A DNA stretch of 64,000 nucleotides, taken from contig NZ_OMKW01000002.1 of the NCBI RefSeq assembly GCF_900302495.1, forward strand, positions 620,001 through 684,000, read 5' to 3'. Position numbers and translations under genes: made by a program. The stretch is from Pontivivens insulae. GTDB taxonomy: Bacteria > Pseudomonadota > Alphaproteobacteria > Rhodobacterales > Rhodobacteraceae. The notes beneath the pieces are model-generated. The model was given only the letters and a program-made list of their open reading frames with translations, ran no database searches and was not told where the DNA came from. Below, in pieces: positions 38,563-48,031 of this stretch. Each line of letters opens with the position of its first letter. The stretch's first letter is position 1.

Positions 38563-39702
38563 CTATTGTGACGCAGCGCCCGCGGCGAGGATCCGGTCCT
38601 GCTCGCTCCACTGATCGAGCGCGCCGATTATGCCAGCGATAGCCTCCGCCCGCCATGCAGGAGAGATCATATTGGCGCGATCTTGCCGGTCGGACAGAAA
38701 GCCAAGCTCTACCAGAACGGATGGGATATCGGGGGCCTTCAGGACGCGAAACCCCGCGGAGCGGTGGGGGTTCGAGCGGATCACCCCGACCGAATGGCGC
38801 AGGCCGGTGACCAGTTCCTCAGCAAAGCGTGCGGAGCGGGCATTGGTCTCCCGCTGGGTCATATCATTGAGCAGGAGTGCCAGATCATCATCACCTGCAT
38901 CCAGCACCTCACCCCCGACACTGTCGGCGCGATTCTCAAGGGCTGCGAGTGCCGCCGCCTCTGCCGAGCTTGCTTCGGCTGAAAGCGTGTAGACGGCTGC
39001 ACCAGAGGCGTTCCCGCGGGTGACGGTATTTGCGTGGAGCGAGATGAAGGCCGCAGCCTCTGTAGCACGTGCGATGCGCACACGTTCCCGTAGGGACAGG
39101 AAGAGGTCCGTCTCACGTGTCATGACAACAGTGTAGGCGTCGCCTGCCTCAAGTGCTGTGCGCAATTCCAGCGCGAAGGCCAGCGCGATGTCTTTCTCAG
39201 AGATGCCATCGCGCACGGCGCCCGGATCAATTCCCCCATGTCCGGGGTCTAGCACGATGATCGGGCGGTCGGGATCTTCGGGCAGATCGGGGCGGACGGG
39301 GGTGACACGGGCATTGCCGACGGAAAAAATCAGGGTGAGCAGCGCGCCGTTGCGGGTCTGCTCCATCCCGGCAGATTCGAGCGTGACCTGTCGTTGAAAA
39401 CCCAATGTGATCCGCGCGGTGTTCAGGTCGGCACGCCCCATGCGAACCGAGCCAAGCACCCCATCCGTTTCAATGACCGGATCTGCCGCAATCGACCCGT
39501 CGACCAGATCGACGTGAAGCTGGCCATGGGTATCCTGAACGCCGATCCGATAGGCCTGCGCCTGGACCAACGCGATGGTCACGACCGTCTCGCGTGAAAA
39601 CCAGCCTGATGTCGAGGCTGAGACGGACAGAACCTCAGCCCGTGCGGAAAAGGCAGCCAAAAACAAGGTGAGGATCGGGACGGCAAGGTGAAAAGCACGC
39701 AT
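38563..39702 (-). CDS. N-acetylmuramoyl-L-alanine amidase (AmiC-like)
   Basis: A 379-residue periplasmic amidase that cleaves septal peptidoglycan. A signal peptide (MRAFHLAVPILTLFLAAFSARA) leads to an AMIN-like beta domain (about 25-145), then an Amidase_3 domain (about 150-370). Zinc ligands and catalytic residues appear in VLDPGHGGIDPGA, ISEKDIAL, FISLHANT and the terminal VELGFLSD. ATG 39702 is chosen because it gives the signal peptide; upstream reading is intergenic. It is 89 bases upstream of mrcA on the same strand. Confidence 0.94.
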   Translation of the reverse strand: MRAFHLAVPILTLFLAAFSARAEVLSVSASTSGWFSRETVVTIALVQAQAYRIGVQDTHGQLHVDLVDGSIAADPVIETDGVLGSVRMGRADLNTARITLGFQRQVTLESAGMEQTRNGALLTLIFSVGNARVTPVRPDLPEDPDRPIIVLDPGHGGIDPGAVRDGISEKDIALAFALELRTALEAGDAYTVVMTRETDLFLSLRERVRIARATEAAAFISLHANTVTRGNASGAAVYTLSAEASSAEAAALAALENRADSVGGEVLDAGDDDLALLLNDMTQRETNARSARFAEELVTGLRHSVGVIRSNPHRSAGFRVLKAPDIPSVLVELGFLSDRQDRANMISPAWRAEAIAGIIGALDQWSEQDRILAAGAASQ

Positions 39703-40186
39703 CACAATTTCTTTCGACCGCCGCGCGGCATGATTTCGGCCATAAACGCCTGAACAAATGCAAGTTGTCCCCATTCGCTTGGAAAAACAAATTGTAATCC
39801 CTGCGTCAATTCGCATATCAAGAAAAGACGTAGCAGCGTGACGATCCGCTGCCCCGTGAAAGAATTTGTCACGCCTCAAGCGCGTGCTGACCGGTCAGAC
39901 CGGCGTTGCACACAGATGGACGTGACATGGCGCTTTGGTGCCAACCCGCAGAACCGCCGAAGCAATTCGGCCCATAACGCGGTCATGATAAAGCCCCCTG
40001 ACACCGGGCGTCGTGACCCAGGATGACAACCGCGATGAAACGCGCCGAAGCAACAGGCAGGATCGACGGAAGCGGACTTACCGCCCGTGCGACCCGCTGT
40101 CCGGCGCCCATCGCCTTCACTGAAAGCGCGCAACGAACCTCATCCGGGCCTCCCGGGCGAGAACGGGTGCGTGTCGCAAGGTCAAA
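39703..40186. promoter_or_regulatory. Long gene-free region: divergent promoter and rne leader
   Basis: This 484-base stretch between the amidase gene and rne has no convincing ORF. It begins AT-rich (about 39760-39835), holds a perfect 12-bp palindrome CTGACCGGTCAG at 39887-39898, and then becomes GC-rich toward the rne start. RNase E genes commonly have long structured leaders through which the enzyme autoregulates; such a role is assumed here, not seen. Confidence 0.5.
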
Positions 40187-43111
40187 ATGTCCAAGAAAAT
40201 GCTTATCGATGCCACCCACTCGGAAGAGACAAGGGTCGTCGTGGTCGACGGAAAGAAAGTCGACGAATTTGATTTTGAGAGCCTGAACAAGAGGCAACTT
40301 TCCGGAAATATCTATCTTGCCAAGGTGACGCGGGTTGAGCCGTCGCTTCAAGCTGCTTTTGTGGACTATGGCGGGAATCGTCACGGCTTCCTCGCCTTTT
40401 CGGAAATTCACCCCGACTATTATCAGATCCCGGTCGCTGATCGTGAGGCCTTGATGGCTGAACAGGCGGCGGAGGAAGAAGCACGTCGTCAGGAAGAGGA
40501 AGAGCGGGAAGCCGCACGGGCCAAGCAGGCGGAAAGCGGTGGGCGCCGCAGCCGTTCCCGCTCTCGCTCAAAAGCTGCTACTGCGACGGCCGAAGACGCG
40601 GTCGTGACAGAAGAGGTTCCCACAGACACCGCTGGGGCGACAGTCGACGGCGGTGACGTCAGTACTGAAGAAACAGTGACTGATGCGGATGCTGTCGCGG
40701 CGGTAGAGGCCGACGAAAAGCCCGTGGATGCCGTCGTTACCGAAGACGCCCCTGCGGAAGCGCTTGATGAAGCCCTGCCCGAAGCGGCAGAGCGCGCAGG
40801 TATGGAGCCGTCTGAACATCAGGGCGACGGGCCGGATGTGGAAGGTGCCGAAAGCGGCCTTGGCCAGCCTGCCGATATTGTCGAGACGCCGGAAAGTGGC
40901 GATGCGCCCGCAGATGTCGCCGCTGAGACGAGCGCCGACGTTGAGGGCGATCAGGACGAAGATGACGACGACAGCGATGACGAGGTGGAAGAGGTCCGCC
41001 GGGAAACGCGCCGCCGTCCGCGCGCACGTCGCTATAAGATCCAGGAAGTGATCAAGGTTCGCCAGATCATGCTGATCCAGGTCGTCAAGGAAGAGCGCGG
41101 CAACAAGGGTGCGGCCCTGACCACCTATCTGAGCCTTGCGGGCCGCTATTGCGTCTTGATGCCCAATACCGCCCGCGGTGGCGGGATTTCGCGCAAGATC
41201 ACCAATGCGCCGGACCGTAAGAAGCTGAAAGAAATCGCGAATGAGATCGAGGTTCCGCAGGGTGCGGGCCTTATCATTCGGACCGCAGGGGCCAAGCGCA
41301 CGCGGACCGAGATCAAGCGCGACTACGAATATCTGATCCGTCAGTGGGAGCAGATTCGCGACCTGACGATGAAATCCGTAGCGCCCAAGCTGATCTATGA
41401 GGAAGGGAGCCTGATCAAACGCTCGATTCGCGATCTTTACGGGCGCGAAATCGACGAGGTGTTCGTGGAAGGGGCCGACGGCTACCGCGAGGCCAAGGAC
41501 TACATGCGCATGCTGATGCCGAGCCACGCCAAGAACGTGAAGCTCTATCAGGATCAGGTCAGCCTGTTCGGCCGCCATCAGGTCGAAAGCTATCTCGCCC
41601 AGATGTTCAATCCGACGGTGCAGCTGAAATCCGGCGGCTATCTGGTGATCGGCGTGACCGAGGCATTGGTTGCGGTTGACGTGAACTCTGGCCGGTCGAC
41701 CAAGGAAGGCTCGATCGAGGAGACGGCGCTCAAGACCAATCTGGAGGCAGCGGAAGAGGTTGCGCGCCAGCTGCGGCTGCGCGATCTGGCCGGTCTGATC
41801 GTGATCGACTTCATCGACATGGATGAGCGGCGCAACAATTCCGCTGTTGAAAAGCGGATGAAAGAGGCGCTGAAAAACGACCGGGCGCGCATTCAGGTTG
41901 GACGGATTTCGTCGTTCGGCTTGATGGAGATGAGCCGTCAACGGCTGCGCCCCGGCATGCTGGAAGCATCCACCCAGCCCTGCCCTGCCTGTCACGGCAC
42001 CGGGCTTGTGCGCTCGAATGACAGCCTCGGCCTGTCGATCATTCGCGAGCTTGAAGAAGAAGGCGTGCGCCAGCGCTGCAAAGAGATTGTGCTGACCTGC
42101 CCGGTCGATGTCGCGAACTATCTGCTGAACGCCAAGCGTGAGCATATCGCGATGATCGAGACACGCTATGGTATCGCGATCCAGATCAACGGCGATGCGC
42201 ATCTGGTCAGCCCTGACTTCAAGATGGAGCGGTTCAAAACCGCAAGCCGCGTGGTTGTGCAGGATGCAACGGCGGGTGCGATCCAGATCGACAGTCTGGA
42301 CCTTGCGCGCGAGGCGGAATTGGACGCGGCTGCCGCGGCTGCCGAACCCGAAGACGTGCAGGAAGCAGAGGCACACACCGAGACGGACGACCAGCCGAAG
42401 AAGAAAAAGCGCCGCCGGCGTCGGGGTGGACGCAATCGCAACTTCGATCAGGACGAAGCGCAGAAGGATGCGAATGCGTCCGAGGGCGCGGACGGAACCG
42501 ATGATGCCGCGAAGTCCGATGCAGAGGGTGCAGAGAAAGCTGATGCAGAGGGTGCAGAGAAAGCTGATGAAGAGGGTGCAGAGAAAGCTGATGAAGAGGT
42601 GAAGGCGGACGGGGAAGAGACCCCGAAACCCAAAACCCGGCGTCGGTCCCGCAGCCGCAAGAAGCCTGTCGCCGAGGAGACGACCCCGGCTGAGGATAGC
42701 CCTGCTGAGGATGCAGCCCCTGCCCCCGTCGAGCCTGTCGCCGAGCCGCAGGCGGATGAAGCGCCGGTCGATGCGGTCGTGAATGAGGAAAACCCCGCAC
42801 GTGCGGCGGAGGCTCAACCTGACGGCCAGAGCGAGGACCCATCCGGTCCGGCGGATGAGGTTCAGCCTGACGCGACGGTCGAAGATGCGGCGGAGCCGAC
42901 GACGGAAACGCAAGTTGCGGACGTCCCGCAGGACATCACCGAAGAAGCAAAAGCAGATGCGGCGACGAATGAAGCTGAGGCACAAAGTGAAGCCGACGCA
43001 GTTGAGGCGAAGCCTGAAGGACGACGCCCCGCGAGTGAGAAGCAGCCCGATACGCCAAAGCCCGAAGGGCCAAAGCGCAAGGGCTGGTGGGCGCGCACCA
43101 TTGGCGGCTGA
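40187..43111 (+). CDS. rne: Ribonuclease E
   Basis: RNase E is the main endoribonuclease of mRNA decay and rRNA/tRNA processing and the scaffold of the degradosome. The 974-residue product opens MSKKMLIDATHSEETRVVVV. Its S1 domain is interrupted by a long acidic Ala/Glu insertion (about residues 90-280), usual in alphaproteobacteria. The catalytic core follows with the DNase I-like metal site (LVAVDVNSGRSTKEGS; VIDFIDMDERRNN) and the Zn-link CPACHGTG. The C-terminal 270 residues are disordered, with basic arginine patches (KKKKRRRRRGGRNRN) for RNA binding, and a short tandem repeat. A terminator follows at 43131. Confidence 0.97.
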   Translation: MSKKMLIDATHSEETRVVVVDGKKVDEFDFESLNKRQLSGNIYLAKVTRVEPSLQAAFVDYGGNRHGFLAFSEIHPDYYQIPVADREALMAEQAAEEEARRQEEEEREAARAKQAESGGRRSRSRSRSKAATATAEDAVVTEEVPTDTAGATVDGGDVSTEETVTDADAVAAVEADEKPVDAVVTEDAPAEALDEALPEAAERAGMEPSEHQGDGPDVEGAESGLGQPADIVETPESGDAPADVAAETSADVEGDQDEDDDDSDDEVEEVRRETRRRPRARRYKIQEVIKVRQIMLIQVVKEERGNKGAALTTYLSLAGRYCVLMPNTARGGGISRKITNAPDRKKLKEIANEIEVPQGAGLIIRTAGAKRTRTEIKRDYEYLIRQWEQIRDLTMKSVAPKLIYEEGSLIKRSIRDLYGREIDEVFVEGADGYREAKDYMRMLMPSHAKNVKLYQDQVSLFGRHQVESYLAQMFNPTVQLKSGGYLVIGVTEALVAVDVNSGRSTKEGSIEETALKTNLEAAEEVARQLRLRDLAGLIVIDFIDMDERRNNSAVEKRMKEALKNDRARIQVGRISSFGLMEMSRQRLRPGMLEASTQPCPACHGTGLVRSNDSLGLSIIRELEEEGVRQRCKEIVLTCPVDVANYLLNAKREHIAMIETRYGIAIQINGDAHLVSPDFKMERFKTASRVVVQDATAGAIQIDSLDLAREAELDAAAAAAEPEDVQEAEAHTETDDQPKKKKRRRRRGGRNRNFDQDEAQKDANASEGADGTDDAAKSDAEGAEKADAEGAEKADEEGAEKADEEVKADGEETPKPKTRRRSRSRKKPVAEETTPAEDSPAEDAAPAPVEPVAEPQADEAPVDAVVNEENPARAAEAQPDGQSEDPSGPADEVQPDATVEDAAEPTTETQVADVPQDITEEAKADAATNEAEAQSEADAVEAKPEGRRPASEKQPDTPKPEGPKRKGWWARTIGG
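42521..42592 (+). repeat. Three tandem 24-bp repeats inside rne
   Basis: Three consecutive 24-bp units (42521, 42545, 42569), the first two identical and the third with one change, encode repeats of an eight-residue acidic unit (AEGAEKAD or EEGAEKAD) in the disordered C-terminal part of RNase E. Being in frame, copy number can vary without breaking the gene. Confidence 0.92.
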
Positions 43112-43130
43112 TTGATCCGCAATTCAATAC

Positions 43131-43164
43131 AAAACGCCCCGGTTCGGCCGGGGCGTTTTTGTTT
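43131..43164 (+). terminator. Rho-independent terminator after rne
   Basis: AAAACGCCCCGG-ttcg-GCCGGGGCGTTTTTGTTT, with a UUCG tetraloop and a T-rich tail, begins 19 bases after the rne stop. Confidence 0.93.
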
Positions 43165-43202
43165 GAGCCATTACATCTGTGTCTTGAGAAAGCTGAAGAG
43201 TT

Positions 43203-43784
43203 TCAGGCACTTTCAGCGAAGTATTCGTCCCTTGGCAGGTATTTGACGAGTTCGGCGGCCTCGGCCCAGCCTTGTTGGTGCGCTCCGCGACCGATCATCA
43301 CAACAGATGCTGCCGGAACGGCATTGGCGCGCAACAAATCGCGCAATGCCGCGCGCTGTTGGGACCAACTGTAATGAGGCTCAGGCTCTGCCCCGGCGTC
43401 CTTGATCGTGACCTCTGCAAGAGATCCCAACTCATCTGCGAACTGCCGTGGCACCTCGCCAGATGGGGAAAGGGCGAGCAAATCGGCCCGGCGAAGGGTA
43501 CCGAGCTTGTCGCGGACCGCATCGGGGATGCTCAATTCGCGCGTCAGTTTCAGATGAAGTCCCTCGGCGGTGAACAGGAAGGCCGTAATGTCGCGCCCGC
43601 CGCCCAACAGGATCGAGCGGTATTGAGGGAAGCTGAGACCCAACTCACGCGCGCGGGCCATGCGGACCTTGATCATCTCGAGCGGAAGACGTTCGCCCAC
43701 CAGTTCTTTCCGGGCGCGCGTCCAGCAGTGTCGCTGCCAGCCTGTGGGCTGCGGCGGGCGGTTATGTCCGATACCATGTGTCAT
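43203..43784 (-). CDS. Conserved-looking hypothetical protein, 193 residues
   Basis: A soluble 193-residue protein without a family I recognise. It starts MTHGIGHNRPPQPTGWQRH and has a helix with basic residues (RKELVGERLPLEMIKVRMARARELGL) that could be DNA-binding-like. An alpha/beta-looking segment follows (ITAFLFTAEGLHLKL; PAASVVMIGRGAHQQGWAEAAELVKYL). Coding quality is good across the full length. It stands between the convergent rne terminator and the DUF998 gene. I cannot assign a function. Confidence 0.7.
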   Translation of the reverse strand: MTHGIGHNRPPQPTGWQRHCWTRARKELVGERLPLEMIKVRMARARELGLSFPQYRSILLGGGRDITAFLFTAEGLHLKLTRELSIPDAVRDKLGTLRRADLLALSPSGEVPRQFADELGSLAEVTIKDAGAEPEPHYSWSQQRAALRDLLRANAVPAASVVMIGRGAHQQGWAEAAELVKYLPRDEYFAESA

Positions 43785-43823
43785 ATCGCCAAGATGGATG
43801 GGTTCTGAGCGTTTCGCAATCCT

Positions 43824-44453
43824 TCAGCCTGAAGCTGTCTGGCGGGCACGTGTGAGGAAGACGCGGGCGAGCACCAGAATAATGGCACAGGCGATCAGGC
43901 CCAATCCGCGCTCATAGGCCCCGTCAACATCCGTTGGTAGAACCAGAAAAATCGGGGCTGCAATCAGCCATATCGTACCGAGCGCGTAGAGCGTAGGCTT
44001 GGCCCATCGGTGAACCCGACCCGCACCCGGTGCCATGCTGTATGGGATCACCGTGAAGGCCAAACCCAGCCCGTAAACGAGATAGGCGTGGATCACGATG
44101 CCGTCGCTGTCATTGTCGCCATATTCGTTCCGCGCGCCGACAATGATCACTAAAGCCCCCGCCAAGGCGAGGGAGATGAGACCGACGCTCCAACGCCGCC
44201 CGCCAAGATGGGCATTCGATGCGGCCATTGCAGCTGCAAACAGCCCTGCCGCGAATCCGTAGAGCGCGACATCCATCACGATTTCACCGGGTCCCGCTGC
44301 TAAGTCACTGATAGTATCGGCAATCCAATCGTGATCCGGCACAACACTCTGCCCAGCCACGGTGCCCACAATCAGTGAAAGGCAACCAGCAAGAGCCAGA
44401 CAGGCTAACAGACGTAGCAGCGTCGGCCTTTCATCGGATTTCAACTGAGGCAT
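43824..44453 (-). CDS. DUF998-type membrane protein
   Basis: A 209-residue integral membrane protein with six hydrophobic segments and the DUF998 pattern, in which an early extracytoplasmic motif (HDWIADTISDLAAGPGE) follows the first helix. Function of the family is unknown. ATG 44453 follows GGAGG; an in-frame GTG/ATG slightly upstream is less likely. It is 53 bases downstream of the aminotransferase gene on the same strand, possibly the same transcript. Confidence 0.8.
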   Translation of the reverse strand: MPQLKSDERPTLLRLLACLALAGCLSLIVGTVAGQSVVPDHDWIADTISDLAAGPGEIVMDVALYGFAAGLFAAAMAASNAHLGGRRWSVGLISLALAGALVIIVGARNEYGDNDSDGIVIHAYLVYGLGLAFTVIPYSMAPGAGRVHRWAKPTLYALGTIWLIAAPIFLVLPTDVDGAYERGLGLIACAIILVLARVFLTRARQTASG

Positions 44454-44506
44454 ATGTGCTCCTCCCACCGGCGAAACGGGCGGGAGCGCGGGATGGTTCC
44501 GCTAGC

Positions 44507-45649
44507 CTAGAGTTGCTGCATAAACCGGGCGATCCGCTCTGCACCTTCCTGAATGGCCTCCGTCGATCCAGCATAGGAGAAGCGGACGGTGTGATGGCCC
44601 CGCTCCTTATCAAAGTCGAGGCCCGGTGTCGCCGCCACGCCTGCTTCCCGCAAAAGTCGGTCGGTGAAGGTGCGGGATGTCAGCCCGGTCGCCGCGATAT
44701 TTGCGTAAATGTAGAAGGCCCCGTCGGGCGGCGCGATATCGGCAAAGCCTGCCTGCGTCAGCGCGTCCAGCAGGATGGTCCGGTTGCGTGCGTAGACGGC
44801 ACGATTGGCCTCAAGCTCATCAGTGGCATCCATGGCGCCAAGCGCAGCGATCTGACTGGCATGGCTGGGACAGATGAACAGGTTCTGCGCCAGGCGTTCA
44901 ATTGTGCGCACATGGCTTTCGGGAACCACCATCCAGCCGACACGCCAACCGGTCATCGAAAAGTACTTTGAGAACGAGTTGATGACGATCGCCTCATCCG
45001 TCAATTCGAGCGCGGTCACCCCGCGCTGCCCGGCATAGTCAAGACCGTGATAGATCTCGTCAGAGATGAAGGCGACATCGTTGGCGCGGGCGGCCTCCAG
45101 CAGATTGGACAGAGCCTCGCGCCCCAGCATCGAGCCGGTCGGATTGGCTGGGCTGGCCACCAGCACACCGTCGAGATCATGTGTTAAATCAGCCGGTTGC
45201 GGCTGAAACCTCCCTTCAAGCGTGCCCTCGATCCGCACCGGTTCGAGGTTCAGGGCCCGCAGAATATTGCGATAGCTGGGGTAGCCCGGATCCGCGATCC
45301 CCACACGTTGTCCCGCATCGAAGAGCGACAGGAACGAGAGCAGGAACCCTGCTGAGCTGCCGGCCGTCACGACGACCCGCCCGGGATCGAGGTCGACATC
45401 GTACCATTCGCCGTAGAGCCGCGCGATCCGGGCACGTAGAGCCGGAAGGCCGAGGGCGACAGTATATCCGAGCGGCCCCTGCTCCATCGCATTGGCAACG
45501 GCTTCGCGCGCCGCCGCGGGGGCGGCCGTTCCGGGTTGACCGACCTCCATATGAATGACGGACTGGCCTGCGTCCTCCACCTGACGGGCGGCCTCCATCA
45601 CGTCCATCACGATAAAGCTATCGACTTCACTTCGACTTGATATCCGCAT
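44507..45649 (-). CDS. PLP-dependent class I/II aminotransferase
   Basis: A 380-residue fold-type I aminotransferase. The sequence shows the N-terminal VIHMEVGQPGTAAP, the aromatic-stacking region PLGYTVALGLPALR, GVLVASPANPTGS, the PLP-binding Asp in ISDEIYHGLDYAG, the Schiff-base Lys in NSFSKYFSMTGWRVGW, and the C-terminal substrate-carboxylate Arg in HHTVRFSYAGS. Similar enzymes act on aspartate, aromatic or alanine substrates; specificity cannot be told. The start at ATG 45649 leaves 79 bases to the divergent M48 protease. Confidence 0.93.
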   Translation of the reverse strand: MRISSRSEVDSFIVMDVMEAARQVEDAGQSVIHMEVGQPGTAAPAAAREAVANAMEQGPLGYTVALGLPALRARIARLYGEWYDVDLDPGRVVVTAGSSAGFLLSFLSLFDAGQRVGIADPGYPSYRNILRALNLEPVRIEGTLEGRFQPQPADLTHDLDGVLVASPANPTGSMLGREALSNLLEAARANDVAFISDEIYHGLDYAGQRGVTALELTDEAIVINSFSKYFSMTGWRVGWMVVPESHVRTIERLAQNLFICPSHASQIAALGAMDATDELEANRAVYARNRTILLDALTQAGFADIAPPDGAFYIYANIAATGLTSRTFTDRLLREAGVAATPGLDFDKERGHHTVRFSYAGSTEAIQEGAERIARFMQQL

Positions 45650-45728
45650 GAGCCCCGCCCTAGGTTCGAGTGTGTTGCGAGGGTTTTTGAGTAGCGGGCG
45701 CGCAGGCGTCAAGCGGGGGATTGTAACA

Positions 45729-47033
45729 ATGCGATTTCTTCTGGCGGCGTTGATGTGCTTTGTGGTGCTGGCGCAGGCGGCGACAGCTCAGGGTTTGATC
45801 CGGGATGCGGAAATCGAGCAGGTGCTTGCCGATCTGACCGCCCCGTTAGAGCGTGCGGCGGGCCTTGCGCCGGGCAGCACCAATATTTTCATCGTCAATG
45901 ATCGGGAGATGAATGCGTTCGTCACGGGCGGGCAGAATATCTTCATCCATTCCGGGCTGATCCAGCGCCTGCCGCGCGCGGATATGCTGCAAGCGGTGAT
46001 TGCACATGAGCTGGGCCATATCACTGCCGGACATATCACCGCGCGCAGTTTTGAGATTGCACAGGCCGAGCGGAACAGTGCGGCCGGTGCTGTTCTTGGC
46101 CTGATTGTCGGCCTTGCAGGAGCGCCCGGTGCTGGTGTCGCGATTGCGAGCGGGGCGCAAGGCACGGCGGAGGGCCTGCTGCGCGCCTATACCCGCGATC
46201 AGGAGGCGACGGCGGATCAGCTGGGTGCACGCTATATGGACCTTGCGCGGATTGACCCGGGCGCGATGCTCGACACGCTCGACCTGTTCCGGGGCCAGGA
46301 CCTGCTGTCGACGGCGCGCCAGGACGAATATGCGCAGTCCCATCCGCTTAGCTCGACCCGGATCGACCTGTTGTCGCGCCGGGCGGACAATGCGTCGAGC
46401 CGGGGGGCCACTGTTGATCCGGCGACGGAAGAGGCTTATCGCCGGATGCAGGCCAAGTTCGATGGCTTCTTGCGTGGGCCCAGCGATGCGCTGCGCCGTG
46501 TGGAAGGCCGGACCGATATGGCCGCGCGTATCCAGCGGGCCGTTGCGATGCACCGCATCCCGGATCTGGGTGCTGCCCTGCGTGAGATCGACGCCGCCCT
46601 TGCCATCGAGCCGCAAAACCCGTGGCTTCATGAGCTGAAAGGTCAATTCCTGTTGGAAGCCGGACAGGCGGAAGCGGCGGTCGGACCTTACCGTCAGGCG
46701 GTGACCTTGCGGCCCGACGCACCATTGCTGCGCGCCGGATATGGTCGCGCACTGCTCGCAACAGGTCAAAACAATGCCGAGGCGTTGCGCCAGCTTTCGG
46801 CAGCGCGCGAAGGCGCGACCGGAACACCGCTTTCGCTGCGCGCGCTGGCGGAGGCGCATGCGCGCGCTGGCAATACGGCGCAGGCCGCCCTGTACACAGC
46901 GGAGCGCTATGCCTTGAACCGCGAAGTTGAGGATGCGCTGCGGTTCGCCCGGCGTGCGGCCGAGGGGTTGCCCAACGGCTCTCCGGATTGGATAAGGGCA
47001 CAAGATCTGATTGCCGTGCTGGAGCGGCTGTGA
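45729..47033 (+). CDS. Periplasmic M48 metalloprotease with TPR region (BepA-like)
   Basis: A 434-residue secreted zinc protease. A signal peptide (MRFLLAALMCFVVLAQAATA) is followed by the M48 catalytic domain with HELGH at 93-97 and the third ligand in RDQEATADQLGARYM. From about residue 260 there are TPR-like helices (LHELKGQFLLEAGQAEAAVG). This layout is that of BepA/YfgC, which assists or removes LptD and other outer-membrane proteins. ATG 45729 was chosen as it yields the signal peptide. The DsbA-like gene follows 16 bases later; both probably act on envelope protein folding. Confidence 0.92.
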   Translation: MRFLLAALMCFVVLAQAATAQGLIRDAEIEQVLADLTAPLERAAGLAPGSTNIFIVNDREMNAFVTGGQNIFIHSGLIQRLPRADMLQAVIAHELGHITAGHITARSFEIAQAERNSAAGAVLGLIVGLAGAPGAGVAIASGAQGTAEGLLRAYTRDQEATADQLGARYMDLARIDPGAMLDTLDLFRGQDLLSTARQDEYAQSHPLSSTRIDLLSRRADNASSRGATVDPATEEAYRRMQAKFDGFLRGPSDALRRVEGRTDMAARIQRAVAMHRIPDLGAALREIDAALAIEPQNPWLHELKGQFLLEAGQAEAAVGPYRQAVTLRPDAPLLRAGYGRALLATGQNNAEALRQLSAAREGATGTPLSLRALAEAHARAGNTAQAALYTAERYALNREVEDALRFARRAAEGLPNGSPDWIRAQDLIAVLERL

Positions 47034-47049
47034 CGCCGGGGGATGAGAG

Positions 47050-47892
47050 ATGACTGAAACGACGACACGTCCCTTGACGCTCGCCATTGCTGCTGCCGCG
47101 ATCATTGGAGGCGGGGCCGGATATTTCGGCGGAACCCTCTCCACCCCGGATGCGCCCGTTGCAATGGCACAGCAAGAGGCGCCGCAGGGCGAGGCGCTCT
47201 CCCTGCTCGATCTGGACGATGCCTCGCGCGATGCATTGCAAGGGGAAATGCGTCGCTATCTACTGGAAAACCCAGAGATCATTGTAGAGGTGATCGGGCT
47301 GCTTGAGGCACAACAGGTTGCGGAAGCGGCAGAGGCCGAGCGTCAGATGGTCGCCGATGCGGCGGACGACCTGTTCAATGACGGGTTTTCGTATGTGGGT
47401 GGCAATCCAAACGGGGACATCACGCTCGTCGAATTCCTCGACTATCAGTGCGGGTTCTGCAAGCGCGCCCATGCCGAGGTGCAGACCCTGATCCAACAGG
47501 ACGGCAACATCCGTTACGTCGTAAAGGAATTGCCCATTCTCGGCCCGATGAGCGTCGAGGCGAGCCGCGCTGCCGTGGCCGTCCTGATCGAGGATGGTGC
47601 AGCCGTCTATGAACGCTTCAACGACACGCTGATGACCTTTGGCGGTCAATTGTCGTCGCAGGTGATCGACGGTCTGGCCCAACGCGCCGGGGCGGATGTC
47701 ACGGCGATGCGGGCAGCGATGGAAAATAACGAAGAGATTGACGAGCGGATTGCAGCGACCCGTGCGCTTGCCGGGGCGTTGGAGATCACAGGTACACCGA
47801 CTTTCGTGATGGGAGACACCGTGATCCGTGGCTTCCTGCCACTGCCCCAGATGGAAGAGGCGGTTGCTGCCGTCCGCAACACCGCCAATTAA
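47050..47892 (+). CDS. DsbA-family thiol:disulfide oxidoreductase
   Basis: A 280-residue envelope protein. An N-terminal hydrophobic segment (about 9-30) acts as a signal anchor, an acidic helical spacer follows, then a thioredoxin-fold DsbA domain from about 115. The active site is CGFC (C134-C137) in DYQCGFCKRAH; the cis-Pro loop is TGTPTFVMGD. This family (ScsC/BdbD-like) oxidises or isomerises periplasmic proteins. Adjacent BepA-like protease supports a folding and quality-control role. No DsbB is nearby. Confidence 0.92.
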   Translation: MTETTTRPLTLAIAAAAIIGGGAGYFGGTLSTPDAPVAMAQQEAPQGEALSLLDLDDASRDALQGEMRRYLLENPEIIVEVIGLLEAQQVAEAAEAERQMVADAADDLFNDGFSYVGGNPNGDITLVEFLDYQCGFCKRAHAEVQTLIQQDGNIRYVVKELPILGPMSVEASRAAVAVLIEDGAAVYERFNDTLMTFGGQLSSQVIDGLAQRAGADVTAMRAAMENNEEIDERIAATRALAGALEITGTPTFVMGDTVIRGFLPLPQMEEAVAAVRNTAN

Positions 47893-47974
47893 GCGCATTG
47901 CCTTGATCCCACGGTTCGGATCGGGCTTTCACGTTGCGTCACTTCGGCTTATATGAGTCTCAAGCAGTAACAAT

Positions 47975-48013
47975 GGCCCCTCTCAAATCGGGGCCGCCCG
48001 GCGGGGTGCCGGG
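47975..48013 (+). promoter_or_regulatory. Two tandem hairpins in the accB leader
   Basis: GGCCCC-tctcaaatc-GGGGCC (47975-47995) and CCCGGC-ggggt-GCCGGG (47997-48013) sit one base apart, ending 18 bases before the accB ATG. Neither is followed by a T-run. A structured leader controlling acetyl-CoA carboxylase expression is possible. Confidence 0.5.
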
Positions 48014-48031
48014 TTAGACGCGCGAGGGATC

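Noticed and set aside
40568-42985. Long 805-codon open frame on the minus strand opposite rne
   Set aside because: It mirrors the repetitive, GC-rich rne coding sequence, has no family features and is explained by codon bias of the real gene.
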